Shown piece by piece: positions 23,817 to 33,145 of a DNA stretch of 64,000 nt. The first letter of the stretch is position 1. Each line of letters starts with the position of its first letter. The position numbers were made by a program, and so were the translations under genes. The stretch is from CAYSSM01 sp964433905 (GTDB taxonomy: Bacteria > Patescibacteriota > UBA1384 > UBA12157 > JAENIV01), in NCBI GenBank assembly GCA_964433905.1, contig CAYSSM010000001.1:66458-130457 (forward strand). The letters are read 5' to 3'. The notes below the pieces were generated by a model. It saw only the letters and a list, made by a program, of their open reading frames with translations. It had not been told where the DNA came from and searched no databases.

Positions 23817-24002
23817 TTACCAAGAAGATTTTGTTATACCCGGTATTTGTCCCTTTGCCGCCATTTCACGAAAACAGATACGGCAGATACCAAACTTGCG
23901 CAGGTATCCGCGTCTTCGACCACAACGAATACATCGTCGGACAACACGGGTTGAATATTTAGGTTTCTTTTTTGCACGCATGATTTGCGAAACTTTAGCC
24001 AA
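23817..24002 (-). CDS. rpsN: Ribosomal protein uS14, zinc type
   Basis: 61 residues of the short zinc-binding class with [10 protein letters not shown] and [10 protein letters not shown] (two CxxC pairs) and the conserved [11 protein letters not shown] end. The start is TTG (24002) with GGAG upstream, overlapping rplE by 8 bp; an internal ATG at residue 8 would remove conserved basic residues. Confidence 0.96.
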   Translation of the reverse strand: MAKVSQIMRAKKKPKYSTRVVRRCIRCGRRRGYLRKFGICRICFREMAAKGQIPGITKSSW

Positions 24003-24546
24003 CTTTACTCCTTACCGGGGCTTTTTTAAAAGGAAAACCCCATGCTTTAAATAATTTTTGACCTAAATTGGAATCTCTAACATTGGTTACTATTGTCAGA
24101 GACATTCCGAATAAAACTTCTGATTTATCGTAGGAAATTTCCGGAAAAACAATTTGCTCGCTAATTCCTAAGGTAAAATTACCATTTTTATCAAAACTTT
24201 TTTGATCAAGCCCACGAAAATCACGCACACGCGGCAAAACAATATCCGCAAGTTTAGTAATAAAATCAATCATTTTTCTTCCGCGCAAGGTTACCGTTAA
24301 GCCTACCTGGTCATTTTGACGAATTTTAAAACCGGAAACGGCTTTTCTGGCAGTTCTAATTGCCGGTTTTTGACCGGTAATCACCTTCAATCCGTCGGTA
24401 ACTATTTCTAAAAATTTCGGATTAGTTTTTGTCGCACCGATACCCACATTAACAACGGTTTTCAATATTTTAGGCATTGCCATAACATTTTTTATGCCAA
24501 TATTCTGGCTTAATTTTTTGTTAACTTCGATTAATTTTTTATCCAT
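23995..24546 (-). CDS. rplE: Ribosomal protein uL5
   Basis: Contacts 5S rRNA and P-site t[66 protein letters not shown] and the [10 protein letters not shown] end are present. The ATG at 24546 overlaps the rplX stop by 8 bp; a TTG three codons upstream is possible but too close to the nearest purine-rich stretch. Confidence 0.95.
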   Translation of the reverse strand: MDKKLIEVNKKLSQNIGIKNVMAMPKILKTVVNVGIGATKTNPKFLEIVTDGLKVITGQKPAIRTARKAVSGFKIRQNDQVGLTVTLRGRKMIDFITKLADIVLPRVRDFRGLDQKSFDKNGNFTLGISEQIVFPEISYDKSEVLFGMSLTIVTNVRDSNLGQKLFKAWGFPFKKAPVRSKVG

Positions 24547-24865
24547 TTGTGTCAAGACCTTCTTTGCATTTACGGCAAATTCTCATTTTTTGATTATTGG
24601 TAATTTTATAACCGGCTCGGACGGGCTTTCCGCAACTTGGGCAAATAATAATAATATTAGATACGTCCATAGGGGTAATTTTGTCGATAATGCCACCGTG
24701 GGGATTTTTCTTTGACGGTTTTAAGTGATGTTTGGCAATATTGGTACCGGTAACTACAACTTTATTTTCTTTAGGAAGCACTCTCTCAACCATGCCTCTT
24801 TTGCCGTAATCTTTACCGGCAATAACCATAACATTGTCACCTTTTTTTATCTTTAACTTATTCAT
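24539..24865 (-). CDS. rplX: Ribosomal protein uL24
   Basis: 108 residues with the KOW motif (KIKKGDNVMVIAGKDYGKRGMVERVLP) and the KHHLKPSKKNPHGGIIDK continuation. The C-terminus has CPSC ... CRKC, the zinc-ribbon extension seen in many bacterial L24. Assembly initiator of the 50S subunit. It abuts rplN by 1 bp. Confidence 0.96.
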   Translation of the reverse strand: MNKLKIKKGDNVMVIAGKDYGKRGMVERVLPKENKVVVTGTNIAKHHLKPSKKNPHGGIIDKITPMDVSNIIIICPSCGKPVRAGYKITNNQKMRICRKCKEGLDTNG

Positions 24866-25233
24866 TAAAGCACCTCCAAAGCCATTGAAATAATGCGACC
24901 AAAGCCCAAATCTTTTAATTCTTTCCCAACAGGTCCGAATATTCGGCTGCCACGCGGTGTTTTATCGGGATTTATCAATACAACCGCATTATCATCAAAT
25001 CTTACACTGGTCCCGTCAGGTCGTTTTATGGGTTTTCTTAAGCGAACGATCACGCCACGGATAACTTCTTTCTTTTTAACTTGAGTATGCGCTGTGGCAG
25101 ATTTAACCGAGCCAATTATAATATTACCAATCGTAGCCGCCGCCGCTTTGCCACCGCCAACAACACGAATAACCATTACTTCCCTGGCGCCTGAATTGTC
25201 TGCAACATTTAAGCGGGTGTAACTTTGAATCAT
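24865..25233 (-). CDS. rplN: Ribosomal protein uL14
   Basis: 122 residues, almost invariant family: MIQSYTRLNVADNSGAREVM, GGGKAAAATIGNIIIGSVK and TPRGSRIFGPVGKELKDLGFGRIISMALEVL. Forms bridges B5 and B8 to 16S rRNA. Overlaps rpsQ by 4 bp. Confidence 0.97.
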   Translation of the reverse strand: MIQSYTRLNVADNSGAREVMVIRVVGGGKAAAATIGNIIIGSVKSATAHTQVKKKEVIRGVIVRLRKPIKRPDGTSVRFDDNAVVLINPDKTPRGSRIFGPVGKELKDLGFGRIISMALEVL

Positions 25234-25472
25234 ATGGCCTCTTTAATATTAATAACTTTCCATGATTTACACTTACTTATCGGTCGCGTTGATACAATCG
25301 TTACAATTTGACCTTTTTTGACATCTTTTTGGGTATCAACTAAAAATTTCTGTGATTTAATATAACTTTTTCGATACATTGGATGAATTTTTTTATAATC
25401 GATATTAATTAGAACGCTTTTATCAAGACTGTCGCGCAAGGCAACACCAATTAATTTGGTTATTTTAGACAT
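25230..25472 (-). CDS. rpsQ: Ribosomal protein uS17
   Basis: 80 residues, OB-fold 16S rRNA 5'-domain binder: KLIGVALRDSLDKSVLINIDYKKIHPMYRKSYIKSQKF ends in ISKCKSWKVINI, matching the family's KTKSW-V end. It overlaps rpmC by 8 bp. Confidence 0.94.
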   Translation of the reverse strand: MSKITKLIGVALRDSLDKSVLINIDYKKIHPMYRKSYIKSQKFLVDTQKDVKKGQIVTIVSTRPISKCKSWKVINIKEAI

Positions 25473-25689
25473 TTTTCTCCTTAATTTCTGACATCGCTTT
25501 TTCAGTTAAAATTGACCAAACTCGGGCAATTTTTTTTTGCTGAAAATTTATTTCTCGATAATTTTTCAACTTATTAAAACTCGATTTGAATTTTAATTCA
25601 GTCAATAATTTTTGCGAATCATGCAATTCTTTAATCAATAATTTACTATCTTTGGTTCTTAATTCTTTAAGTAAAATTTGTTTTTTCAT
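25465..25689 (-). CDS. rpmC: Ribosomal protein uL29
   Basis: 74 residues forming two helices: [57 protein letters not shown]. The pattern of the L29 hairpin at the polypeptide exit is recognisable although the sequence is diverged. Overlaps rplP by 4 bp. Confidence 0.9.
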   Translation of the reverse strand: MKKQILLKELRTKDSKLLIKELHDSQKLLTELKFKSSFNKLKNYREINFQQKKIARVWSILTEKAMSEIKEKNV

Positions 25690-26096
25690 TTTTTCCTCGT
25701 TATAAACCGGCTGGGAACACTAAGTTTGTGGGCGCCAAGACGCAAGGCCTCGCGGGCAATTTCTTCGGACACTCCATCCATTTCAAAAATAATCCGACCG
25801 GGTAAAACCACTGCGACAAAATGATCTAAGCTTCCTTTGCCGCCACCCATACCACTTTCTGCTGCTGTTTTGGTAATTGGTTTATCAGGAAAAATTCTTA
25901 CCCAAACTTTACCACCTCGCTTAATATAGTGAGTGATAGCGCGACGAGCGGCTTCGATCTGGCGAGCTGAAACCCATGCTCTTCCCAGAGATTTAATGCC
26001 GAAACTGCCAAAAGACAGAACTGAACCTCTGGCAGTAACTCCGCGCATTTTTCCGCGACAAATTTTTCTATGCTTTAATTTTCTTGGAACTAACAT
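25686..26096 (-). CDS. rplP: Ribosomal protein uL16
   Basis: 136 residues: [22 protein letters not shown]-type [40 protein letters not shown], and [24 protein letters not shown]16 helps place tRNA at the peptidyl-transferase centre. Confidence 0.97.
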   Translation of the reverse strand: MLVPRKLKHRKICRGKMRGVTARGSVLSFGSFGIKSLGRAWVSARQIEAARRAITHYIKRGGKVWVRIFPDKPITKTAAESGMGGGKGSLDHFVAVVLPGRIIFEMDGVSEEIAREALRLGAHKLSVPSRFITRKK

Positions 26097-26105
26097 ATAT
26101 TACCT

Positions 26106-26774
26106 TTACAAACTTTCGATTATATCACCTTTATATATCCATACTTTTACACCAATGATGCCGTAGGTAGTTAAAGCGTCAACTTGAGCATAATCAATAT
26201 CTGCCCTAAGTCGACCTAAAGGTATCGATCCATTACCATAATGTTCACGACGAGCGATTTCCGCCCCGCCTAATCGACCGGCGATAACAACCTTAACACC
26301 CAAGGCTCTTTTTTCCATAACTTTGGCAATCGTCTGCTTGATGGCTCTTTTGTAAGCAATTCTTCGCTCGATTTGATGAACAATTTGTTGAGCCACTATT
26401 TCAGCCGATAATTCTCCGTTCTTAATTTCCATGATTTCAATTTCAATTTTTTTATTTGCTAAACCGGTCTTATTATTTCTTATTTGAAGACAATTTTTTA
26501 ATAAATACGTTTTAATCTCGTTAATTCCTTGACCACTGCGGCCAATTAAAATACCCGGTTTTGAGCTATAAATAGCAACTTTTATGGCATCTTGATCGCG
26601 CGATAATTCTATTTTTGCAACTCCGGCGTTTTTGCCGAATCTTTTGCCAAGCAGGGTTCTAATCTCAATATCTTCAGCTAAATTTTTAGCAAAGCTCCTG
26701 GGGGCAAACCATTTTGACTGCCAATTTTTATTTAGTTGTAAGCGAAAGCCAATCGGGTTTACTTTATGACCCAT
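26106..26774 (-). CDS. rpsC: Ribosomal protein uS3
   Basis: Starts MGHKVNPIGFRLQLNKNWQS (ATG at 26774 with GAGGT upstream; an earlier in-frame ATG lies inside rplV). The KH domain (AIYSSKPGILIGRSGQGINEIK) and C-domain (GVKVVIAGRLGGAEIARREHYGNGSIPLGRLRADIDY) are intact. It forms part of the mRNA entry pore. It overlaps the repeat-extended rplV end. Confidence 0.97.
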   Translation of the reverse strand: MGHKVNPIGFRLQLNKNWQSKWFAPRSFAKNLAEDIEIRTLLGKRFGKNAGVAKIELSRDQDAIKVAIYSSKPGILIGRSGQGINEIKTYLLKNCLQIRNNKTGLANKKIEIEIMEIKNGELSAEIVAQQIVHQIERRIAYKRAIKQTIAKVMEKRALGVKVVIAGRLGGAEIARREHYGNGSIPLGRLRADIDYAQVDALTTYGIIGVKVWIYKGDIIESL

Positions 26775-27339
26775 TTTTACCTCTTTTTTTATTTTCAAAA
26801 GGCTGAATACCTCGTAGCCCTTCGGTCTGAGACCTCAGGATCGAAGACTTGCTACGAGGATGAAGCCTATTTGGAAACAAACTTGCCCCATCGGGGATAC
26901 TCCGCCGCTTGCTGCGGAGTAGTTTATTTTCGTTTGAAAATATTATTGTTGCGTGCGATGATCGTTTTAAGATTGCGGTGGCCCGACCTCGATGAATCAT
27001 GCGACGGCGTTTTAATTTTGGCCCTTCGTTAATCATTATTGACTTAATATAGATGGGGCCGTCAAGATTATATTTATTTTTAGCAATGTCGATCCCATTC
27101 TTGATGACCGAAATCAACGGTTTAGCGGCAAGCTTAAAAGAAAAAGTCAAAATATCAACTGCTTTTTCCGCTTCCTGGCCGATAACTAAATGTGCCACTA
27201 AGCTCATTTTATCGGGAGTCGTTCTAATAAAACGATCGCGGACAACTATTTCCTGAATTTTTTCAGATTTCTTGTTATCGAATTTAACTTTATCTATTTT
27301 TTGCGTATCGTTTACTTTTACTTTTTCCACAATTGCCAT
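26764..27339 (-). CDS. rplV: Ribosomal protein uL22 with in-frame repeat insertion
   Basis: Residues up to about 136 form a regular L22: DRFIRTTPDKMSLVAHLVIG, the beta-hairpin region (GPKLKRRRMIHRGRATAILKR) that lines the exit tunnel, and HATIIFSN. Then 45 residues (LLRSKRRSIPDGASLFPNRL onward) are encoded by a 135-bp palindromic element with 9-bp direct repeats GAAAATAAA at both ends. Without it the protein would end ENKKRGKNGS at about 146 residues. Frame is kept exactly. The tail should hang from the ribosome surface side of L22. Confidence 0.95.
   Translation of the reverse strand: MAIVEKVKVNDTQKIDKVKFDNKKSEKIQEIVVRDRFIRTTPDKMSLVAHLVIGQEAEKAVDILTFSFKLAAKPLISVIKNGIDIAKNKYNLDGPIYIKSIMINEGPKLKRRRMIHRGRATAILKRSSHATIIFSNENKLLRSKRRSIPDGASLFPNRLHPRSKSSILRSQTEGLRGIQPFENKKRGKNGS
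26788..26931 (-). repeat. Modular double-hairpin element, copy R1, inside rplV
   Basis: Bounded by TTTATTTTC direct repeats (26788-26796 and 26923-26931). On the coding strand it has hairpin 1 (ACTCCGCAGCAAGCGGCGGAGT), a linker with AAGTTTGTTTCCAAA, and hairpin 2 whose CCTCGTAGC/GCTACGAGG arms are split by a nested palindrome around CTTCGATCCTGAGGTCTCAG. Copies R2 (45235-45344) and R3 (50154-50225) share the same order of parts. 135 bp lie between repeat units, a multiple of three. Confidence 0.85.
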
Positions 27340-27692
27340 TATTTTGCTCCACTTTCAGCTTTAGGTTTTTCTTCTTTGGAAGCTTTAACTGCTTGAGCCT
27401 CTTTAGCCACTACTGCTTGCTCTTCTTCTTTCGCCATACGACCACCGTGTCGAATGAATTTTCTTGTTGGTGAAAATTCACCTAATTTATGACCGACCAT
27501 ATCCTCAATTATTAATACGGGGATATGTTCGCGGCCATTATGAACTCCGATTTTGTGACCGACCATTTCGGGAGAAATAACTGAACTTCTAGCCCAAGTT
27601 TTAATAATTTGCCCGTCACCGGCTTTCAGATTCTTAATTTTTTTGATTAGATTTTCATCAATATACGGACCTTTTTTTAGCGATCTACTCAT
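27339..27692 (-). CDS. rpsS: Ribosomal protein uS19 with charged tail
   Basis: Residues 1-88 are standard S19 ([64 protein letters not shown]). A 29-residue Ala/Glu/Lys-rich extension follows. The stop overlaps the rplV start as TAATG. S19 lies in the 30S head near S13. Confidence 0.96.
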   Translation of the reverse strand: MSRSLKKGPYIDENLIKKIKNLKAGDGQIIKTWARSSVISPEMVGHKIGVHNGREHIPVLIIEDMVGHKLGEFSPTRKFIRHGGRMAKEEEQAVVAKEAQAVKASKEEKPKAESGAK

Positions 27693-28516
27693 TTCTTTCT
27701 CCTTGATATAATCATACTCTTCGAATATTTATTTTTTTTGCGGGTTCTGACCCCTAAAGCATGCTTGCCCCATGGGGTTTTCGGATATTTTAAGCCAATC
27801 GGATTATTACCTTCGCCACCGCCATGAGGATGTGCGGCTGGATGCATCGCTTTACCTCTAACAGACGGTCTGATTCCCATGTGTCGTTTACGGCCGGCTT
27901 TTCCAATTCTTTGTGCCGAATGAGTGATATTTGAAACTTGACCGACAGAGGCAAAACACTCGGCGTTAATTTTTCTAATTTCATCAGACGGCATTTTCAG
28001 ATTTACAAATTTTTCCTCTTTGGCCACAATTGTAGCAAAAGCACCAGCTGAACGCACCATCTTGCCGCCTTGAGTAGGCTTAATTTCGATATCAAATATT
28101 CTGATACCATTAGGAATATTCTTAAGTTTTAAGCGATTGCCTATTTTAATTTCGGTCTTGTCGGCAGAGATAATCTCATCTTTAACTTTTGCCCCTTCCC
28201 ACGCCAGAATATATTTTTTAATTTTGCCATCAAACTTTACTAAAGCAATAAAAGAAGATCTGTAAGGATCATACTCGATGCTTTCGATAATTGCTGACGT
28301 ATCCATAATTTCGTTTAAATTGGAAATTATTCGATACTGCTTTTTTTCACCGCCGCCCTGATGGCGAACGCTAATTTGGCCAGTTCTATCGCGCCCGGCA
28401 TGACTTTTCAACTTCAAAATCAGGCTTTTTTCAGGCCTTTTCTTGGTCAAAACCGAGTAGTCGGTAACTGACATTTTTCTCCGAGATTGAGTTGTAGGTT
28501 TGAAAAATTTAAGCAT
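27689..28516 (-). CDS. rplB: Ribosomal protein uL2
   Basis: 275 residues: [77 protein letters not shown] includes the conserved histidine region near the peptidyl-transferase centre. The start is directly at the rplW stop; the end overlaps rpsS by 4 bp. Confidence 0.97.
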   Translation of the reverse strand: MLKFFKPTTQSRRKMSVTDYSVLTKKRPEKSLILKLKSHAGRDRTGQISVRHQGGGEKKQYRIISNLNEIMDTSAIIESIEYDPYRSSFIALVKFDGKIKKYILAWEGAKVKDEIISADKTEIKIGNRLKLKNIPNGIRIFDIEIKPTQGGKMVRSAGAFATIVAKEEKFVNLKMPSDEIRKINAECFASVGQVSNITHSAQRIGKAGRKRHMGIRPSVRGKAMHPAAHPHGGGEGNNPIGLKYPKTPWGKHALGVRTRKKNKYSKSMIISRRKK

Positions 28517-28795
28517 TTATTTTTCTTCAAATCCGGGTATTTTTTGTCCTTTTTTAAGAGTGATAACCGCTTTTTTATATGATTTTATTTTTGCGGCAAA
28601 TTTACCCTTTACTAATTTGCTTGTCGGCTTTACTTTAATAATATTTACTTTTGTAACATCAACTTTATAAATATTCATAATTTCTTCGGCAACTTGAACT
28701 TTGTTAGCTTTGATATCGACAACAAAGACATATTTACCGACAGTATTCCCGGTCATTGATTTTTCTGAGATTAAGGGTTTAATTAATATTTGCAT
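28517..28795 (-). CDS. rplW: Ribosomal protein uL23
   Basis: Tunnel-exit protein that docks trigger factor and SRP. LIKPLISEKSMTGNTVGKYVFVVD, ANKVQVAEEIMNIYKVDVTKVNII and KKAVITLKKGQKI are diagnostic. The ATG at 28795 has AAGG upstream and gives 92 residues; an in-frame start at 28828 lies inside rplD. Confidence 0.95.
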   Translation of the reverse strand: MQILIKPLISEKSMTGNTVGKYVFVVDIKANKVQVAEEIMNIYKVDVTKVNIIKVKPTSKLVKGKFAAKIKSYKKAVITLKKGQKIPGFEEK

Positions 28796-29426
28796 TTTTA
28801 ACCTTAAATAGTTTTTCGATGGCTTCAATGCCTTTTACATCTGTCAATAAATAATCAAATTGAAGTAAATCTTTAGTGTTTAAACCGCTGGGTTGGATTA
28901 CTTTTAGATAAGGGATATTTTCGCAAGAAAGCATAACATTGACATTTATTTTATCTATCAGTATCAAAATTGTTCCCTCTTCGATCGGCAGTTTTTCTAT
29001 AAATTTTTGAATTTGCGCCGTGCTGATTTTGGGCATTTCGATTTTTGGTACAACGATTAACTTTTTTTCAGCTATTTTTTGGGATAAAGCTATTTTTAAT
29101 GAAAGATTAGACATCTTTCGGGAAATTCTAAGATGGTAATTTTGGCTTTTTCGCGGACCAAAAGTTACCCCTCCGCCACGCCATAAAGGTGATCGGATCG
29201 ATCCGGCTCTAGCGTTACCGGTGCCTTTTTGCCTGAAAGGTTTGCGGCCACCGCCGGAAACATCGCCACGATTTTTAGTATGAGCAGTCGACCGGCGGTG
29301 ATTTGATTCATAAATTCTTAAAACCTGCGCTAACAAATTTGGGTTATCTTTAACGGAAAAAATATCCGAAGAAACATCCAAATTACTATTATCTTTACCG
29401 GCAGCAGAATATATTTTAAGCTTCAT
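28779..29426 (-). CDS. rplD: Ribosomal protein uL4
   Basis: Contains STAHTKNRGDVSGGGRKPFRQKGTGNARAGSIRSPLWRGGGVTFGP, the long tunnel-reaching loop of L4. The ATG at 29426 has GGAG five bases upstream; the in-frame GTG at 29432 overlaps that Shine-Dalgarno and is unlikely. In other bacteria L4 represses the S10 operon. Confidence 0.95.
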   Translation of the reverse strand: MKLKIYSAAGKDNSNLDVSSDIFSVKDNPNLLAQVLRIYESNHRRSTAHTKNRGDVSGGGRKPFRQKGTGNARAGSIRSPLWRGGGVTFGPRKSQNYHLRISRKMSNLSLKIALSQKIAEKKLIVVPKIEMPKISTAQIQKFIEKLPIEEGTILILIDKINVNVMLSCENIPYLKVIQPSGLNTKDLLQFDYLLTDVKGIEAIEKLFKVKNANIN

Positions 29427-30024
29427 TTTCACTCCACATCATAACGGGACTGTTATTTGCCCCAGGAACGGCTCCGGATAAAATCATTATCTTTTTTTCT
29501 AAATCTATTTTAACTATCGGCAATTTTTTGACAGTAATTTTGACCGCGCCTTGATGGCCGGCCATTCGTTTGCCCTTGAAAACCCTTTGAGCGTCAGTTG
29601 AGCCAATCGAACCGGGCTGGCGATAATTGTTCGAGCCATGGGTTTTCGGCCCGGTATGAAAGCCGTGACGCTTAACTGTGCCGGAAAAACCTTTTCCCTT
29701 AGAAATTCCGGTAACATTGATATTTTCACCTTCATGAAACTGCTCTAAAGTGATTTTATCGCCAATTTGATATTCTTTATCCGAGATTACCTCAAATACC
29801 TTGTTAGGCTTAATATTTAATTTATCAAATCGGCCGGCTTCGGGTTTGTTCAAACGTTTTTTGCTGAAAGCGCCTATTTGAACCGCTTTGTAACCGTGTT
29901 TTTCTTGGTTTTTCAAATCGGTGACAACATTGTCTTTTACTTCAACCAAAGTAACCGCTACAGCCGCGCCAGCTTTATCAAATATTCTTGTCATACCAAT
30001 TTTTTTACCATAAATCGCTTTCAT
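29416..30024 (-). CDS. rplC: Ribosomal protein uL3
   Basis: MKAIYGKKIGMTRIFDKAG, VTGISKGKGFSGTVKRHGFHTGPKTHGSNNYRQPGSIGS and RMAGHQGAVKITVKKLPIV are family landmarks. The ATG at 30024 has GGGG upstream; the ATG at 30048 immediately follows its purine run and is rejected. Overlaps rplD by 11 bp. Confidence 0.96.
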   Translation of the reverse strand: MKAIYGKKIGMTRIFDKAGAAVAVTLVEVKDNVVTDLKNQEKHGYKAVQIGAFSKKRLNKPEAGRFDKLNIKPNKVFEVISDKEYQIGDKITLEQFHEGENINVTGISKGKGFSGTVKRHGFHTGPKTHGSNNYRQPGSIGSTDAQRVFKGKRMAGHQGAVKITVKKLPIVKIDLEKKIMILSGAVPGANNSPVMMWSENEA

Positions 30025-30106
30025 TAAAACCCCTTTGCCCGGAAACATTCTCCTTAAAGAATATTATCCTGACCGCCGTTTATATAGATTATCTTAATTA
30101 TATAAT

Positions 30107-30427
30107 TTAAGTTTTTATTTCGATATCGACACCAGCCGGTAGATCCAAACTCATAAGCGAATCGATTGTTTTAGCCGAAGGATCAAAAACATCAATTAAT
30201 CTCTTGTGGATTCTCATTTCAAACTGTTCCCGGCTATCCTTATGAACAAAAGGGGATTTTAAAACCGTCACCTTGTTTTGTTCTGTCGGTAAAGGAATCG
30301 GACCGGTAACCACCGCTCCTGTTCGTTCGGCCGTTTCAATGATTTTTCGCGCCGATTTATCAATAATACGGTGGTCGTAGGCCTTCAGACGGATTCTAAT
30401 CTTTTGTTGATGTTCGCTTTTTGCCAT
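30107..30427 (-). CDS. rpsJ: Ribosomal protein uS10
   Basis: 106 residues: [85 protein letters not shown]. Also NusE, partner of NusB (gene at 3322). It follows tuf by 13 bp and starts the S10 gene series. Confidence 0.97.
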   Translation of the reverse strand: MAKSEHQQKIRIRLKAYDHRIIDKSARKIIETAERTGAVVTGPIPLPTEQNKVTVLKSPFVHKDSREQFEMRIHKRLIDVFDPSAKTIDSLMSLDLPAGVDIEIKT

Positions 30428-30440
30428 TTTTAATAAAAAT

Positions 30441-31625
30441 TTATTTAACTATTTTGGTAACAACACCCGCCCCGACAGTTTTGCCGCCCTCGCGGATAGC
30501 AAATCGCATCCCCTCTTCCATTGCCACCGGTTGAAGCAATTTAACTTTGAATTTAATCGTATCGCCAGGCATAACCATTTCGGTATCGGCTGGCAGTTCG
30601 ACTTCACCAGTAACATCGGTAGTTCTAACATAAAATTGCGGTTTGTAACCTTTAAAGAACGGAGTATGCCGACCGCCTTCCTCCTTGGTTAAAATATATA
30701 CTTCAGCATCAAATTCGGTGTGAGGAGTAATCGAACCAGGCTTTGCCAAAACTTGACCGCGCTCGATATCTTCACGTTCTACTCCGCGAAGCAAGGCCCC
30801 AATGTTATCGCCGGCGATACCTTCATCAAGCTGTTTCTTGAACATTTCCACACCGGTTACAATAACTTTCTTGGTTGGCTTTAAACCGACGATTTCAATT
30901 TCTTCATTGACTTTAACCTTGCCACGTTCGATTCTGCCGGTAGCGACAGTGCCTCGGCCCTTAATCGAAAAAACATCTTCAACTGCCATTAAAAACGGCT
31001 TTTCAATATCTCGTTTTGGTTCGGGAATATAGCTATCAAGAGCATTGATTAATTCATCAATTGATTTAACAGCATCGGCATCGCCTTCAAGAGCTTTTAA
31101 GGCTGAACCTTTAATAATGGGAATTTCATCACCGGGATATTCGTATTTTTTCAAGAGATCGCGAACTTCCATTTCCACCAAATCAAGCAGTTCATTATCG
31201 GTAACCTGATCTATTTTGTTAAGAAAAACGACAATATTTGGCACCCCGACTTGATAAGCCAACAGAATATGTTCTCTGGTTTGAGGCATAGGACCGTCGG
31301 CAGCAGAAACAACTAAAATAGCACCGTCCATCTGAGCGGCACCGGTAATCATGTTTTTGACATAGTCGGCATGACCCGGACAGTCAACATGAGCATAATG
31401 ACGCTTTTCGCTTTCATATTCAACATGACAAGTAGCAATGGTAATACCACGCTCTTTTTCTTCTGGTGCATTATCAATTTGATCAACTGTTCGCGGTTGT
31501 GCCAAGCCTTTTTTAGCTTGAACCTGCAAAATCGCTGCTGTCAAAGTAGTTTTGCCGTGGTCAACATGACCAATAGTTCCCACATTTACATGGGGTTTCT
31601 TTCTTTCAAATTTTTCTGCTGCCAT
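30441..31625 (-). CDS. tuf: Elongation factor Tu
   Basis: Delivers aminoacyl-tRNA to the ribosome. 394 residues; G1 GHVDHGKT (19-26), G2 region RGITI, G3 [14 protein letters not shown]4 NKID, and the tRNA-binding C-terminal domains with [17 protein letters not shown]. It stands first in this transcript with two exact-consensus -35 promoters upstream, fitting very high expression. Confidence 0.98.
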   Translation of the reverse strand: MAAEKFERKKPHVNVGTIGHVDHGKTTLTAAILQVQAKKGLAQPRTVDQIDNAPEEKERGITIATCHVEYESEKRHYAHVDCPGHADYVKNMITGAAQMDGAILVVSAADGPMPQTREHILLAYQVGVPNIVVFLNKIDQVTDNELLDLVEMEVRDLLKKYEYPGDEIPIIKGSALKALEGDADAVKSIDELINALDSYIPEPKRDIEKPFLMAVEDVFSIKGRGTVATGRIERGKVKVNEEIEIVGLKPTKKVIVTGVEMFKKQLDEGIAGDNIGALLRGVEREDIERGQVLAKPGSITPHTEFDAEVYILTKEEGGRHTPFFKGYKPQFYVRTTDVTGEVELPADTEMVMPGDTIKFKVKLLQPVAMEEGMRFAIREGGKTVGAGVVTKIVK

Positions 31626-31660
31626 TTAAGACTCCTTACACAAATTAATATTACTCTTAT

Positions 31661-31689
31661 ATTTTACCTTATTTTAATTTAACTGTCAA
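31661..31689 (-). promoter_or_regulatory. tuf promoter P2 (proximal)
   Basis: TTGACA (31689-31684), a 17-bp spacer and TAAAAT (31666-31661), about 36 bp before the tuf ATG. Confidence 0.7.
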
Positions 31690-31721
31690 CATTTAGAGCT
31701 AAAAAATTCCCCTCGAAACTA

Positions 31722-31750
31722 AATATATCAAATTATTTTTCTTCTGTCAA
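31722..31750 (-). promoter_or_regulatory. tuf promoter P1 (distal)
   Basis: TTGACA (31750-31745), a 17-bp spacer and TATATT (31727-31722). With P2 it forms a tandem pair 61 bp apart that should drive tuf and the S10/spc genes. Confidence 0.7.
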
Positions 31751-31764
31751 CCTTCAGCAACCAG

Positions 31765-32661
31765 TCAGGATTTTTTACTCAGTTCTAAATATGTCAAAGT
31801 CAGCGCGCTTGAATAAAAGGCGTTGTAGGCACCGGCAAACACCATAAAGCCGATTAATACTGCCAAACCGGCAATAATTGCATAAATAATCGCCATAATT
31901 TTCGAGGCTAAAAGTAAACCAAACCCAATGGCTAATAAAAGTCCGCCAATAAATAATACAGCTAAAATAACGGCGATCCCCACTCCAATACTAATGGCGT
32001 AAAGAAGTAAATACATCACAATTACTTTGCCTAAATTATCGCGAACCATATGGAGAGAATGGCGGATGCTTTCCCAAACACTTAATTTTTCCAATACCAC
32101 CACTCTTAACGAATATGGTGAGATAAATGATACCAGTAACCAAAAAATCAAATCAACAAAAAAGAGCAATATTCCCCAGATAATAGCCAAAATATACTGA
32201 TGAGAGACAACCAATAAAGCCACCGGGCCGATAAGTAATATCAGCGATGCCAGAATCATCAAAAAATAAAGAATGTTTACTCCCAAAATGCGCCAGAAAT
32301 TATGCCAACCAAGCAAAAAACCGATTTTGAAATTATTTTTCTCGTTTATGGATATTTTTTTAACCGAACCGATCAAGGCGCCTTGGCTAACAATACCAAT
32401 GATATACATCACCAATCCAAATACCGTCAAAATGGCAATCAAGGTTAATATTATCGCTCCGTAACTCAGCCAAAAAGAAGCAAAATCAAAATTGGTAGAA
32501 TTATTTTCAAAAGCTTTTTGCCATTCAGAGCTACCACTAGAGTAATTTAAACCAAAACTGCGGTAACCGCCATAACCGCCAGCTAGCATTCCAAAAATCC
32601 ACAAATACTTTTGTTTTAAAGCAATTTTGTAAGAATTTCTTACTATTTCAAAATAATCCAT
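31765..32661 (-). CDS. Polytopic membrane protein, unknown function
   Basis: About 298 residues from the ATG at 32661, which has AAAGGAGG upstream; the ORF can be extended to 32721 but without support. It starts MDYFEIVRNSYKIALKQKYLWIFGMLAG and has about six hydrophobic helices. The start and spacing resemble CPR membrane proteins of the DUF7544 or glycerophosphodiesterase-membrane-domain type; this is a pattern impression, not a firm match. It lies upstream of tuf in the same direction. Confidence 0.72.
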   Translation of the reverse strand: MDYFEIVRNSYKIALKQKYLWIFGMLAGGYGGYRSFGLNYSSGSSEWQKAFENNSTNFDFASFWLSYGAIILTLIAILTVFGLVMYIIGIVSQGALIGSVKKISINEKNNFKIGFLLGWHNFWRILGVNILYFLMILASLILLIGPVALLVVSHQYILAIIWGILLFFVDLIFWLLVSFISPYSLRVVVLEKLSVWESIRHSLHMVRDNLGKVIVMYLLLYAISIGVGIAVILAVLFIGGLLLAIGFGLLLASKIMAIIYAIIAGLAVLIGFMVFAGAYNAFYSSALTLTYLELSKKS

Positions 32662-32707
32662 CAATCCTCCTTTGAGTGATACTTTTATTGAATTATAACA
32701 TAATTGC

Positions 32708-32736
32708 TTGACAAGAGGCAATTAATCTGTTACAAT
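32708..32736 (+). promoter_or_regulatory. Consensus promoter for the 55-residue membrane ORF
   Basis: TTGACA (32708-32713), a 17-bp spacer and TACAAT (32731-32736), reading to the right, divergent from the membrane-protein gene at 32661. Predicted start about 26 nt before the ATG at 32769. Confidence 0.65.
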
Positions 32737-32768
32737 TGCTTGTTTTGTAAATTTATAGGTTTTTTTTG

Positions 32769-32936
32769 ATGGATATAATTTTACTTTTAATTTTAATTTT
32801 CTATGTCAGCGTATTAGTGAGCTTCGTCATTTCAATCGCAGCTTTTTCGCTTTCTACAAAAATAAAAGCCAATTTTTGGATTTTAGGTCTAATTTTGGGT
32901 ATTTTTATCTTAAATTGGATAAAATTGGCTTTGTAA
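32769..32936 (+). CDS. 55-residue double-helix membrane protein
   Basis: ATG at 32769, TAA at 32934-32936. Two hydrophobic helices (about 3-25 and 35-53) are separated by a short basic linker (LSTKIKANF). The ORF is small, but it lies right behind a near-perfect promoter with a short leader, has hydrophobic composition over its whole length and is the only frame there. An AGG lies upstream, a weak Shine-Dalgarno. No family recognised. Confidence 0.55.
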   Translation: MDIILLLILIFYVSVLVSFVISIAAFSLSTKIKANFWILGLILGIFILNWIKLAL

Positions 32937-32999
32937 TATAGTTAGAAACTTGAAACATCATTTCTATATAAAAATCTATTGACTTTTTAACTATTATAA

Positions 33000-33141
33000 G
33001 ATTGCTTTGCTCGCACTCGCAATGACATTTATCATTTTTTCTATCCTTTAGACACATCGTTATATCCACATCGTAAGTGTATTAGTAGATGTGCTCTTTC
33101 CTTATTTAGATGCTATTTTATGTTCTCGACTATGCTCGAAC
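33000..33141. repeat. Cluster of three short palindromic repeats, incl. REP-like copy B
   Basis: In the 209-bp gap before the fusA 3' end, ATTGC (33001-33005) and GCAAT (33019-33023) flank a TCGC-rich centre. Then CACATCG (33053-33059) and CCACATCGTAAGTGT (33066-33080) repeat the layout of copy A at 221-253. Last, GTTCTCGACTATGCTCGAAC (33122-33141) is an imperfect palindrome next to the fusA stop. No gene is seen here. None has a proper T-run terminator for fusA. Confidence 0.6.
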
Positions 33142-33145
33142 TAAA

